From the NCBI GenBank assembly GCA_030635995.1, contig DAOVXU010000025.1:1-12706 (forward strand): DNA of 12,706 nt. Direction: 5' to 3'. The stretch comes from Arcobacter sp. (lineage in GTDB: Bacteria > Campylobacterota > Campylobacteria > Campylobacterales > Arcobacteraceae). Shown here one piece after another: positions 6,110-12,706 of the stretch (position 1 is its first letter; each line of letters starts with the position of its first letter). Under the pieces are notes generated by a model. It worked only from the letters and a program-made list of their open reading frames with translations. It did not search any database and had not been told where the DNA came from. Position numbers and translations under genes: made by a program.

Positions 6110-6991
6110 ATGAATAAATGTGGTTATGTAAGTGCTATAGGTAGACCAAATGCTGGAAAAAGTTCTCTTTTAAATTGGTTAGTTGGTGAGAAGATTAATA
6201 TGGTTTCTCCTAAAGCAAATGCTACTAGAAAAAGATCAAATACAATAGTGATGCATGAAGATGATCAAATTATATTTGTAGATACTCCGGGACTTCATAG
6301 ACAAGAGAAGCTTATCAATAAATTTATGCTGGAAGAAGCGCTTAAGGCTATAGGTGATTGTGATTTAATACTATTTTTAGCACCAGTTACTGATAAAATC
6401 ATCCATTATGAGAAATTTTTAGAAGAAAATAAGAAAAATAAAAAACATATATTACTTTTAACTAAAACTGATTTTATTACAGCAGATGAAGTAGCTTTAA
6501 AAATTAAAGAGTATGAAAAATATTCTGATAAATATATATCAATTATGCCTATATCGATTCAAAAAGGTACAAAACAAAGTGATATATTAAGTGAAGTGGT
6601 AAAATATCTTCCCGAATCACCTTATTTATATGATACAGAGATTATGACAACTACACATTTAAGAGAGATTTATAAAGAGTTTATTCGAGAGTCTGTATTT
6701 GATAATATTAGTGATGAGATACCTTATGAAGCAGATGTTGTTATAGAAAAAGTGGAAGAGAAACCAAAAGTAGAGGTTATCAAAGCTACAATAATTGTAG
6801 AAAAATCTACCCAAAAAGGGATGATAATTGGTAAGGGTGGAGAGGCAATTAAACGAATAGGTCTAAATGCTAGAAAAAAAATAGAACCTTTAATAGGTAA
6901 AAAAGTTTATCTTGAACTATTTGTTTCTGTTAAAAAAGGTTGGAGTAAAAATAAAGCTTCACTTAAAGAAATGGGATATGATTTCGAATGA
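6110..6991 (+). CDS. era: GTPase Era, ribosome small-subunit maturation factor
   Basis: This 293-residue Era is close to the E. coli length. Era binds GTP and the 3' end of 16S rRNA to help mature the 30S subunit, and it associates with the inner membrane. The G1 loop is GRPNAGKS (residues 11-18), the switch II motif is DTPG (58-61), and the G4 motif reads TKTD (118-121) where NKxD is usual. The C-terminal KH domain is clear: GMIIGKGGEAIKRIG begins at about 237, followed by the KVYLEL...VKKGWSKN block. Era is the first gene of a five-gene overlapping cluster with secretion/pilus-type genes. Its last 14 bases overlap the proposed start of the next gene. Translational coupling of an essential housekeeping GTPase to that cluster would guarantee the cluster some expression. 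Confidence 0.96.
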   Translation: MNKCGYVSAIGRPNAGKSSLLNWLVGEKINMVSPKANATRKRSNTIVMHEDDQIIFVDTPGLHRQEKLINKFMLEEALKAIGDCDLILFLAPVTDKIIHYEKFLEENKKNKKHILLLTKTDFITADEVALKIKEYEKYSDKYISIMPISIQKGTKQSDILSEVVKYLPESPYLYDTEIMTTTHLREIYKEFIRESVFDNISDEIPYEADVVIEKVEEKPKVEVIKATIIVEKSTQKGMIIGKGGEAIKRIGLNARKKIEPLIGKKVYLELFVSVKKGWSKNKASLKEMGYDFE

Positions 6992-7883
6992 TAATTTAAT
7001 ATTATCTAACAATATAAAGAATTTATCTGTAATTGTTACAGATGAAATTTCCCCCAAATATCTCAAGGAATTTATTCAAACTTCTATTGAGATAGAAAAT
7101 TTGACTTTAAATTTACAAAGTAAAGTTTTTGTATCTTTTATATCAGAGATAAATAGTTACGAAATATATCTATTTGACTCTTTAGTAAAATCTCCTCTAA
7201 ATATCTATCAAATTTTTTCAATTTATTATTCTAATAATCAAAATCTATCTATTGATCTATTTATTACAAAAGATTTTTTTGTAGTTTATAAAAATGGTCT
7301 ATTTTATTTTGCTAAAGAAAATGAAGAGTATTCAAATAATGATATTTTAAATTATATTAGTTTTACTTACAAATTAAAAATAGATAATATTTATAATATA
7401 GATGATAAAAAGATAAAAGAGTTAGAGGAAAACCTTTTAGTAAATAATTTATCCTCTTTAGAGTATATGACATTTGAAAAGAGTAATAGCTATAGTTACT
7501 TTTTAATTTATATTTTTCTTTTGATATTTTGTTCCTCTTATCTATTTTATATAAAATCTGATAAAAAAATAGATAATAATATGGTATCAAATATAAAACA
7601 ACTTCAAATATATAAATCAAAATATAAAAATCTTTTAGAACAAAATATGGATAATAGAAGAGTTATAAAAGATTTAATAGAGTTTTTTAACTATCTAAAA
7701 GTGTATAAAATATATCTTATTAAAATGGAATATAAGAATAATATAAAAGCGATAATAGTGGCTAATAGTAAAGAACAATTGTATGACTTTTTAGCTGTTT
7801 ATGATAAAAAAAGTAAAGTGATAAATATTAAAAAAGATGAAAAAATGGGTAATTATATTATGGAGATTCAAGTTGAGATTTAA
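6978..7883 (+). CDS. Bitopic membrane protein resembling GspL/PilM-PilN of a secretion or pilus platform
   Basis: The proposed product has 301 residues. The start at ATG 6978 lies inside the end of era. An upstream in-frame ATG at 6912 would overlap era far more. About 170 hydrophilic N-terminal residues include a stretch, DLFITKDFFVVYKNGLFYF, that resembles the strand pattern of GspL/PilM actin-like cytoplasmic domains. One membrane helix follows (about 174-192), then a Lys/Asn-rich helical segment and a C-terminal domain of about 90 residues ending in alternating strands (KAIIVANSKEQLYDFL, then NYIMEIQVEI), as in PilN or the GspL ferredoxin-like domain. This cytoplasm-helix-periplasm layout, and the position before PilO/P-like, GspE and GspF genes, suggest it recruits the ATPase to the membrane. 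No family is recognised from a firm motif. The assignment rests on topology and context. Confidence 0.7.
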   Translation: MISNDNLILSNNIKNLSVIVTDEISPKYLKEFIQTSIEIENLTLNLQSKVFVSFISEINSYEIYLFDSLVKSPLNIYQIFSIYYSNNQNLSIDLFITKDFFVVYKNGLFYFAKENEEYSNNDILNYISFTYKLKIDNIYNIDDKKIKELEENLLVNNLSSLEYMTFEKSNSYSYFLIYIFLLIFCSSYLFYIKSDKKIDNNMVSNIKQLQIYKSKYKNLLEQNMDNRRVIKDLIEFFNYLKVYKIYLIKMEYKNNIKAIIVANSKEQLYDFLAVYDKKSKVINIKKDEKMGNYIMEIQVEI

Positions 7884-8568
7884 ATATTATTTTCTTAATT
7901 TATCACTATTTCAAAAAATTGAATTTTACTTAATACCCCTTTTTATAGTTATTTTTGTTTATCTAAATATTGGGGATATAGTTGTAGAAAAAAATATAAA
8001 GAATGAAGATATTATAGTAAAAGAGATAGAAAGTTATCAATTAAAAATAAAAGAGTTAAACTCTGTAAATAAAACAAAAAATACAGATCAAATTCAAATA
8101 TTAAAACAATATGAATTATTAGCTCAAAATTTAACTATAAATATCACAAATATAAATTTTCAAACTAATAATCTTTATATTGAATTTAATGGTAAATATC
8201 TAAATAGTATAGGTTTTTTAAATATTGTTGAGAAGATGAATAAAATTTCATTTTTAAATTTTAGTTATGAAAATAGTATTTTATGTATAAAAGCTGTATT
8301 TGATAGTAGAGATTTTAATAATATAAATTTTGATAATATTCAAACAGATAATAGTGTAGCAAATCCATTTATAAAAATAAAAGATAAAAATTCTACAACT
8401 ATTGATTCTATATCAAAAGCAATAATTGGTGAGTATGTGATACTTAATGGTGTTTGGTATAAAGTAGGGGACAATTATCAAAAATATACTATTTATAAGA
8501 TATATGATAATTATATAGAGTTAAAATATGGAGATAAAATTACTAAAATGGAGATATTTAAAATATGA
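7837..8568 (+). CDS. Bitopic membrane protein: PilO-like region fused to a PilP/GspC-like C-terminal domain
   Basis: This protein has 243 residues if it starts at ATG 7837. A TTG at 7873 with GGAG ahead of it would give 231 residues and a more typical short overlap with the previous gene. A basic N-terminus is followed by one membrane helix (about residues 30-46), a predicted coiled coil (about 50-85) and a small alternating-strand domain with INFQTNNLYIEFNGKY and a second strand pair, like PilO or GspM. After a linker beginning NPF (176-178) comes a compact domain with IIGEYVILNGVWYKVGD (196-212), then TIYKIYDNYIELKYG. This is the pattern of PilP/MshK and GspC homology regions, which dock onto the secretin in the periplasm. 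It overlaps gspE by the ATGA arrangement. Residue-level similarity is visible only in the last domain. The PilO part is inference from layout. Confidence 0.72.
   Translation: MKKWVIILWRFKLRFKYYFLNLSLFQKIEFYLIPLFIVIFVYLNIGDIVVEKNIKNEDIIVKEIESYQLKIKELNSVNKTKNTDQIQILKQYELLAQNLTINITNINFQTNNLYIEFNGKYLNSIGFLNIVEKMNKISFLNFSYENSILCIKAVFDSRDFNNINFDNIQTDNSVANPFIKIKDKNSTTIDSISKAIIGEYVILNGVWYKVGDNYQKYTIYKIYDNYIELKYGDKITKMEIFKI
7862..7865 (+). promoter_or_regulatory. GGAG favouring an alternative TTG start at 7873
   Basis: GGAG lies 7 bases before TTG 7873, in frame with the PilO/PilP-like gene. The ATG at 7837 has no clear ribosome site. Either start leaves the membrane helix intact, so the choice does not alter the predicted topology. 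Confidence 0.35.
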
Positions 8569-9971
8569 AATTAGATAATATAAATGACTATATTATAGAT
8601 TTTTCACTTGCTATAAATATTGGAAAATCAAAACTTATTGAATATGGTATTTTTCCTATTAAAGAGTTTGGGATATATATTTTAGTTGCAATTATAAATG
8701 AACAAATAGATAAATCTAAAATAGAAGAACTTTTTAATAAACCTATAAAGTGTATAAAAATATCTAAAAAAGTATTTGAATTTGAAATAAATTATTTAGA
8801 ATTTAAATATGAGATATGTAATTTAGCTAAACAATCGATACTTTTAAGTGATGAAAATGATATAAATATATCCTCTATTTTTCTTTTTAGTGATAGTCTT
8901 TTAGAGTTTGCAATATTTGTCAAAGCTAGTGATATTCATATAGAAACAACAAAAGATAGTGTAGTTATAAGAATACGAATAGATGGAATTTTAGTGCAAT
9001 TTTTTAAATTGTGTTATGAGTTATATTATATATTAAGTTCTAGTATCAAACTTTTTACCTCTTTAGATATATCACAAAAGCGTCTTCCTCAAAATGGAAG
9101 ATTTTCTAAAAATATTTTGGATTTAGATTATGATTTTAGAGTTTCTATTTTACCAACCATTAGTGGGGAATCTATTGTAATAAGAATATTAGATAATCAA
9201 AAAGCTTTTATAGGATTAGAAGATATTGGTTTTAGCGATGATGTGTATGCAAAAATTAGTAAAAATATATCATATACACAAGGGATGATTTTAATCACAG
9301 GTCCAACAGGAAGTGGAAAAACTACAACTTTGTATTCTATTTTAAATCGTCTTAACCATAATCAGATGAAAATCATAACCTTAGAAGACCCAATTGAATA
9401 CAATATAGATGGTATTCAGCAAGTAAATATAAATAGTGATATTGGACTTGATTATGAGATAGTTTTAAAAAATATTTTAAGACAAGATCCAGATATTCTT
9501 ATGATAGGTGAGATTAGAGATAGTAAAACTTTACAAGTTGCTATTCAAGCTTCACTTACGGGACATCTAGTAATTGCTACACTTCATACAAATGATGCAA
9601 TTAAGACAATTAATAGATTGCTTGATTTGAAAGCTGAACCATTTTTAATAGCTTCAACTTTAAGGCTTATTGTATCTCAAAGATTGATAAGGGTTTTATG
9701 TGAAAATTGTAAAATCCAAGTCGAAGTAGATGGATTAAGAGTTTATAAAGCAGTTGGTTGTGCAAAATGTAATCTAAGTGGATATAGTGATAGAACAATA
9801 ATTACTGAATCTTTAGAGATAGATGAAAAAATATCACAAATGATAAATGCTAAAACAGATATAGCAAATATTTTACAATATGCTTCATATAAAACTATAA
9901 ATAATAATTCTTATCAAAAAGTTCTTGATGGTATAATTTCTCTTGAAGAGTATTATAGACATGAAATATAA
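8565..9971 (+). CDS. gspE: GspE/PilB-family assembly ATPase of a type II secretion, type IV pilus or transformation system
   Basis: This 468-residue secretion ATPase powers pseudopilus or pilus assembly from the cytoplasmic face. It has a short, diverged N-terminal domain, then ASDIHIE, and RIRIDGILVQ of the ATPase N-domain. Walker A is GPTGSGKTTTLYS (246 onward), the Asp box is TLEDPIEY, Walker B is DILMIGEIRDSKT with Glu316, and the His box is TGHLVIATLHTND. A metal-binding tetracysteine is kept: CENC (379-382) and CAKC (399-402), a closer spacing than in many GspE proteins. The ATGA overlap with the upstream gene and the 11-base overlap with gspF show one translational unit. PilT-type retraction ATPases lack the tetracysteine, so this is an assembly ATPase. 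In Campylobacter the counterpart used for natural transformation is called CtsE. The specific system here is inference. Confidence 0.93.
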   Translation: MKLDNINDYIIDFSLAINIGKSKLIEYGIFPIKEFGIYILVAIINEQIDKSKIEELFNKPIKCIKISKKVFEFEINYLEFKYEICNLAKQSILLSDENDINISSIFLFSDSLLEFAIFVKASDIHIETTKDSVVIRIRIDGILVQFFKLCYELYYILSSSIKLFTSLDISQKRLPQNGRFSKNILDLDYDFRVSILPTISGESIVIRILDNQKAFIGLEDIGFSDDVYAKISKNISYTQGMILITGPTGSGKTTTLYSILNRLNHNQMKIITLEDPIEYNIDGIQQVNINSDIGLDYEIVLKNILRQDPDILMIGEIRDSKTLQVAIQASLTGHLVIATLHTNDAIKTINRLLDLKAEPFLIASTLRLIVSQRLIRVLCENCKIQVEVDGLRVYKAVGCAKCNLSGYSDRTIITESLEIDEKISQMINAKTDIANILQYASYKTINNNSYQKVLDGIISLEEYYRHEI

Positions 9972-11148
9972 ACTTTGCTTTGAAGAGAAAGGTAAATTAA
10001 AAACTATAATTTTAGAATCTAGTTCAATAGAAAATTTAAAAACTCTAAATGGTTACCCTTTAAATATAATAAAAATAAAAAAGATTAAACCTTTTAAAAT
10101 AGATAGTTTAGTTGTATTTAAAAATGATAAAGAGGTTTTAGAGTTATTTTATGAGATGAGTACAATGCTTGAAGCAAAACTACCAATAAAAGATGTTATT
10201 GAAATACTTTTGAATACTCAGTTTAGTCCAAGACTACAAGATATTTTATACTCAATGCAAAATGCAATTAAAAATGGTCAGCCTATATATAAAGTGCTTA
10301 AAAATTATCAAAACTATTTAGGATATTTACCTATATTATTTTTTAAACTAGGGGAGAAAAATAGTAACTTTTCAACTTCGATTAGTGCACTTTATAAAAT
10401 TCTAAATGAAAGTTACACTATCAAACAAAAGATTAATAAAGCTATGAGTTATCCTTTGATATTGGTTGTTGCTTTATTTGTATCTGTTGGAATAATATTT
10501 AACTTTATAGTGCCAAAATTTGCATATATTTTTGCTCAACTTGGGGATAATTTACCTTTAAGTACATATATACTTTTACAAATAAAAGAATTTATAGATA
10601 ACTATTATATTTTTATAATATTCTTTTTGTTTTTATCTATTATAGGAATATTTACTTTATATAAAAATCATAAATATTATTTTGATAAAATATTTATACT
10701 TTATATCCCATATTTTAGTTCTATGTATAGATATATGATTTTTTATAAATTATTTTTAACTATATCACTTATTGTAAGGTCAAAGTTTCAATTCCAAGAT
10801 GCGATGGATAGTGCTAGAAATATATCAAATAATCTATTTGTAAAAAGAAATTTAGAAAATATAATAAGAGATATAAATAGTGGTATGAGTATATCAAGGT
10901 CATTTGAAAAAACAAATTTATTTGATAAAGTAGCTATTAGATTGCTTTTAACAGCCCAAAAAACAAACCAAATGGAGAGAATTTTAGAAGATATACAAAG
11001 GATATATAAAAAAAGATTATCATCCAATATAGAAAAATTTACAATATTTTTAGAACCATTATTGATTCTGATTATTTCATCAATAGTATTGTGGTTGGTA
11101 CTGGCTGTAATGACCCCTGTGTGGGAACTTAGTAGTGTTATAGGGTAG
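9961..11148 (+). CDS. gspF: GspF/PilC-family inner-membrane platform protein
   Basis: This 395-residue polytopic protein of the T2SS/T4P machine sits in the inner membrane under the ATPase. The start chosen is ATG 9961, with AAGAG 10 bases ahead. An upstream in-frame TTG at 9943 lies deeper in gspE. After a small N-terminal domain, the two repeated GspF domains are visible: LELFYEMSTMLEAKLPIKD near residue 57, and KLFLTISLIVRSKFQFQDAM near 262. Three membrane helices lie at about 165-185, 216-234 and 366-388. The last is followed by the family-typical MTPVWEL end. The C-terminus is the end of the operon. Its stop codon is one base from the stop of a convergent regulator gene. In Campylobacter the transformation counterpart is CtsF. 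Confidence 0.93.
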   Translation: MKYKLCFEEKGKLKTIILESSSIENLKTLNGYPLNIIKIKKIKPFKIDSLVVFKNDKEVLELFYEMSTMLEAKLPIKDVIEILLNTQFSPRLQDILYSMQNAIKNGQPIYKVLKNYQNYLGYLPILFFKLGEKNSNFSTSISALYKILNESYTIKQKINKAMSYPLILVVALFVSVGIIFNFIVPKFAYIFAQLGDNLPLSTYILLQIKEFIDNYYIFIIFFLFLSIIGIFTLYKNHKYYFDKIFILYIPYFSSMYRYMIFYKLFLTISLIVRSKFQFQDAMDSARNISNNLFVKRNLENIIRDINSGMSISRSFEKTNLFDKVAIRLLLTAQKTNQMERILEDIQRIYKKRLSSNIEKFTIFLEPLLILIISSIVLWLVLAVMTPVWELSSVIG

Positions 11149-11149
11149 A

Positions 11150-11530
11150 TTAGATTTTAGTATTGGTATGTAAGTTTTTATATTTTAGAAGCTGATTTAT
11201 CATCTGTTCTATTGTAATTTTTGGGGCATATTGGAGTAGATTTATAATCTCTTTTATCTCTTTGCTATATTTTACATTGTAGTCACTTGCATACTCTATA
11301 TCAAAACTAAAAAGCTCTTGTTCTGTTACCTCTAGTACTTTTGCTATATAAGGGATGAGTTCTATTTTTATCTCTCTTTTTCCAGTTAAATATCTATATA
11401 TAGTTTGTTCAGTTGGTATTTTTCCTGTAGCTTTTAATGTTGGTTCTAATGATAATAACTCAATTACAAACTTTCGCTTAATAATCTCTTTTTCTATTAA
11501 TAAATAATTTATTTTCTCATATACTTCCAT
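11150..11530 (-). CDS. Small helix-turn-helix (Xre-like) transcriptional regulator
   Basis: The predicted protein has 126 residues. Residues 1-70 look like an Xre/Cro-type DNA-binding domain: a first helix (VYEKINYLLIEKEIIKRKF), then TEQTIYRYLTGKREIKIE, the usual recognition-helix and following-turn pattern, then LIPYIAKVLEVTEQELF. An insertion (about 12 residues around LEPTLKATGKIP) separates helices 2 and 3. That pattern is one I associate with Campylobacterota regulators. The C-terminal half is Lys/Ile/Glu-rich, probably helical, and may dimerise. There is no ligand-binding domain. The start at 11530 is chosen because AGGA precedes it. Upstream in-frame ATG 11548 and TTG 11578 lack a good ribosome site. 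The gene is convergent with gspF and divergent from the lipoprotein gene, which is a natural candidate target. Confidence 0.8.
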   Translation of the reverse strand: MEVYEKINYLLIEKEIIKRKFVIELLSLEPTLKATGKIPTEQTIYRYLTGKREIKIELIPYIAKVLEVTEQELFSFDIEYASDYNVKYSKEIKEIINLLQYAPKITIEQMINQLLKYKNLHTNTKI

Positions 11531-11633
11531 TAAGTTATTCCTATCCATTTTAGTTAATAATGTACAAATTGTAAGCAATAATAAAGTCTATAGTGGTTAA
11601 AATTAATCAAATTGGAATAATAAGGAATCTGTT
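11531..11633. promoter_or_regulatory. Divergent promoter region between regulator and lipoprotein genes
   Basis: These 103 bases must carry promoters in both directions. The plus strand has TAAAAT at 11598-11603 as a possible -10 and AAGGA (11622-11626) as the lipoprotein ribosome site, 7 bases before its ATG. The octamer ATGTACAA, containing the palindrome TGTACA, occurs at 11560-11567 and again over the lipoprotein start codon at 11634-11641. A 9-base palindrome ACAAATTGT sits at 11564-11572. These are operator candidates only. Confidence 0.35.
11539..11542 (-). promoter_or_regulatory. Ribosome-binding AGGA that decides the regulator start
   Basis: On the minus strand AGGA lies 8 bases before the ATG at 11530-11528. 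The two earlier in-frame starts (11548 and 11578) have only A/T-rich sequence ahead. Confidence 0.45.
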
Positions 11634-12706
11634 ATGTACAAGCTTATACAAGTAGTTTTTTTGTCACTATTTTTAATAGGATGTGGTGGAGGTGGAGGAT
11701 CATCATCAGATGATAGTGGTTTCTCAATTATTTCAAAAACTCTAACAGGGACAGCAATAGATGGATATATTTCAGGTGCTACAGTATGTCTTGATATAAA
11801 TGAAAATGATATATGTGATAATAGTGAACCAAATACAACAACTGCAAGTGATGGCACATTTACTTTAGATTTCAATACTACAGTTGGTTCTAAATCTATT
11901 ATTATGATTGGTGGTATAGATACAGCAACTAATAAAATCTTTACAGGTGTATTAAAAGATATTGTTGATGTAGATGATACAAATGCATCAATATCAACAA
12001 AAATAACACCGTTAACTACTATTGCAGCCAATATATATAAAGAAGAAAAACTATTTAATACAAATTATAAAATAGATACAGCTAAACAAACATTAGCTGA
12101 TAATATTGGAATAACAAAAGCACAAGTAGATGCAGACCCAATGCTAAATAGAATTGTATTTACAAAAACACAGCAAATTATTCAAACTACAAAACTACTT
12201 CAATCATCTATACAAAAAGATGAAAGTAATTCTACTAAAAATGATAATGCATTTAACCATATTATGAAACAAATAGCATTAAGTATAAAAGGTGATAATA
12301 GTTCAGATATAAATATTCCAAAAATTATAACAAAACTAGAAAATACTACTTATGAAAATGTAGATATAAATATTTCTGATGATGTAGAAATATATATAGA
12401 AGGTAATAAAGATGATATTGACCTTAAAGTTCAATCAACTTCTATTTACAATTTGGATAAAATGCAAAAAGGATTTGATAATAATACGGATATAGCTAAA
12501 AATGATATTCAAAATGACACTACTAATAATCTTGCAGGTAATTTAAATAATAATAGAATTATAACTACAAATTTAATACTTCAATCTGTTAATAATATAC
12601 CTGTGATTACATCAAATACTAATATAACAGTAAATGAAAATCAACTATCAGTCATAAGTATTAGTGCCATAGATACAGATAATGATACTTTAATATATTT
12701 ATTAAC
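11634..12706 (+). CDS. Surface lipoprotein with CNA-B-like module and cadherin-like repeat (3' end outside window)
   Basis: The frame is open from ATG 11634 to the window edge: 357 codons, no stop. A short hydrophobic signal peptide ends in the lipobox LIGC, so Cys17 should be lipidated. It is followed by five Gly and three Ser, a flexible linker typical of exported lipoproteins. Residues about 37-80 (TLTGTAIDGYISGATVCLD, then NENDICDNSEPNTTT, then DGTFTLDF) match the carboxypeptidase-regulatory/CNA-B-like modules of marine and epsilonproteobacterial surface proteins. The loop DINENDICD resembles a dockerin/EF-hand Ca site. A long Asn/Asp/Lys/Thr-rich central region of unclear fold follows. 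From about residue 320, PVITSNTNITVNENQ then AIDTDNDTLIY is the start of a cadherin-like or tandem-95 type repeat. More repeats probably follow, as in adhesins. Exact function is unknown. Adhesion or surface binding is inference. Confidence 0.88.
   Translation, partial: MYKLIQVVFLSLFLIGCGGGGGSSSDDSGFSIISKTLTGTAIDGYISGATVCLDINENDICDNSEPNTTTASDGTFTLDFNTTVGSKSIIMIGGIDTATNKIFTGVLKDIVDVDDTNASISTKITPLTTIAANIYKEEKLFNTNYKIDTAKQTLADNIGITKAQVDADPMLNRIVFTKTQQIIQTTKLLQSSIQKDESNSTKNDNAFNHIMKQIALSIKGDNSSDINIPKIITKLENTTYENVDINISDDVEIYIEGNKDDIDLKVQSTSIYNLDKMQKGFDNNTDIAKNDIQNDTTNNLAGNLNNNRIITTNLILQSVNNIPVITSNTNITVNENQLSVISISAIDTDNDTLIYLL

Noticed and set aside
7363..7620. Minus-strand open frame in the GspL-like gene, Tyr/Leu-rich and membrane-like
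   Set aside because: Hydrophobic translation is expected from the complement of Lys/Asn/Ile-rich coding DNA. No start signal is seen.
10788..11027. Minus-strand open frame inside gspF
   Set aside because: It is antisense to the second GspF domain, with no ribosome site or recognisable motif.
11685..11708. GGA/GGT and TCA triplet repeats after the lipobox as a phase-variation tract
   Set aside because: The tract is in triplets and mixed in sequence. Slippage would only change linker length, and no homopolymer long enough for on/off switching is present.
11603..12031. Open frame on the minus strand of 142 codons
   Set aside because: It is antisense to the lipoprotein gene, which has a lipobox, a good ribosome site and recognisable modules. 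The minus-strand translation shows no domain.

Overview
The window is strongly AT-rich. Its gene content points to a Campylobacterota (epsilonproteobacterial) genome, most plausibly an Arcobacter-like member. The clues are ftsH followed by a short Psd-related membrane protein (as in Campylobacter), MCPs of the Campylobacter/Arcobacter cytoplasmic type, a stand-alone Aer-type PAS protein beside an MCP, and heavy use of Ile/Lys/Asn and A/T-ending codons. The species assignment is inference. No rRNA, tRNA, CRISPR array, insertion sequence or origin was seen.

Layout. Positions 1-1651 hold the 3' part of ftsH and an overlapping Psd-related membrane protein that appears to lack the pyruvoyl-forming serine. 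Positions 1652-3590 hold a single-RRM RNA-binding protein with its own promoter and a hairpin behind it, then the DEAD-box helicase dbpA with a consensus -10 box. Positions 3641-5281 hold a two-gene sensory unit: a methyl-accepting chemotaxis protein without membrane helices, and a small PAS protein that keeps the FAD-site residues of Aer. Back-to-back terminators at 5340-5414 separate this unit from the convergent thiol peroxidase gene tpx (5433-5951, minus). A short divergent promoter region follows.

Positions 6110-11148 form one tightly overlapping plus-strand operon: era, a bitopic protein resembling GspL/PilM-PilN, a bitopic protein resembling PilO fused to a PilP/GspC-like domain, a GspE/PilB ATPase and a GspF/PilC platform protein. 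Together the last four would make the inner-membrane motor and assembly platform of a type II secretion, type IV pilus or DNA-transformation (Cts-like) machine. No secretin, pilin or prepilin peptidase is in view. The two proteins before the ATPase are strongly diverged and are the best candidates for something not fully described.

The right end holds a minus-strand helix-turn-helix regulator whose stop codon lies one base from that of gspF. A lipoprotein gene is divergent from it and runs off the window. The lipoprotein has a Gly/Ser linker after the lipobox, a CNA-B-like or carboxypeptidase-regulatory-like module with an acidic Ca-loop-like motif, and the beginning of a cadherin-like repeat. 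This suggests a large surface-exposed protein, possibly controlled by the adjacent regulator.
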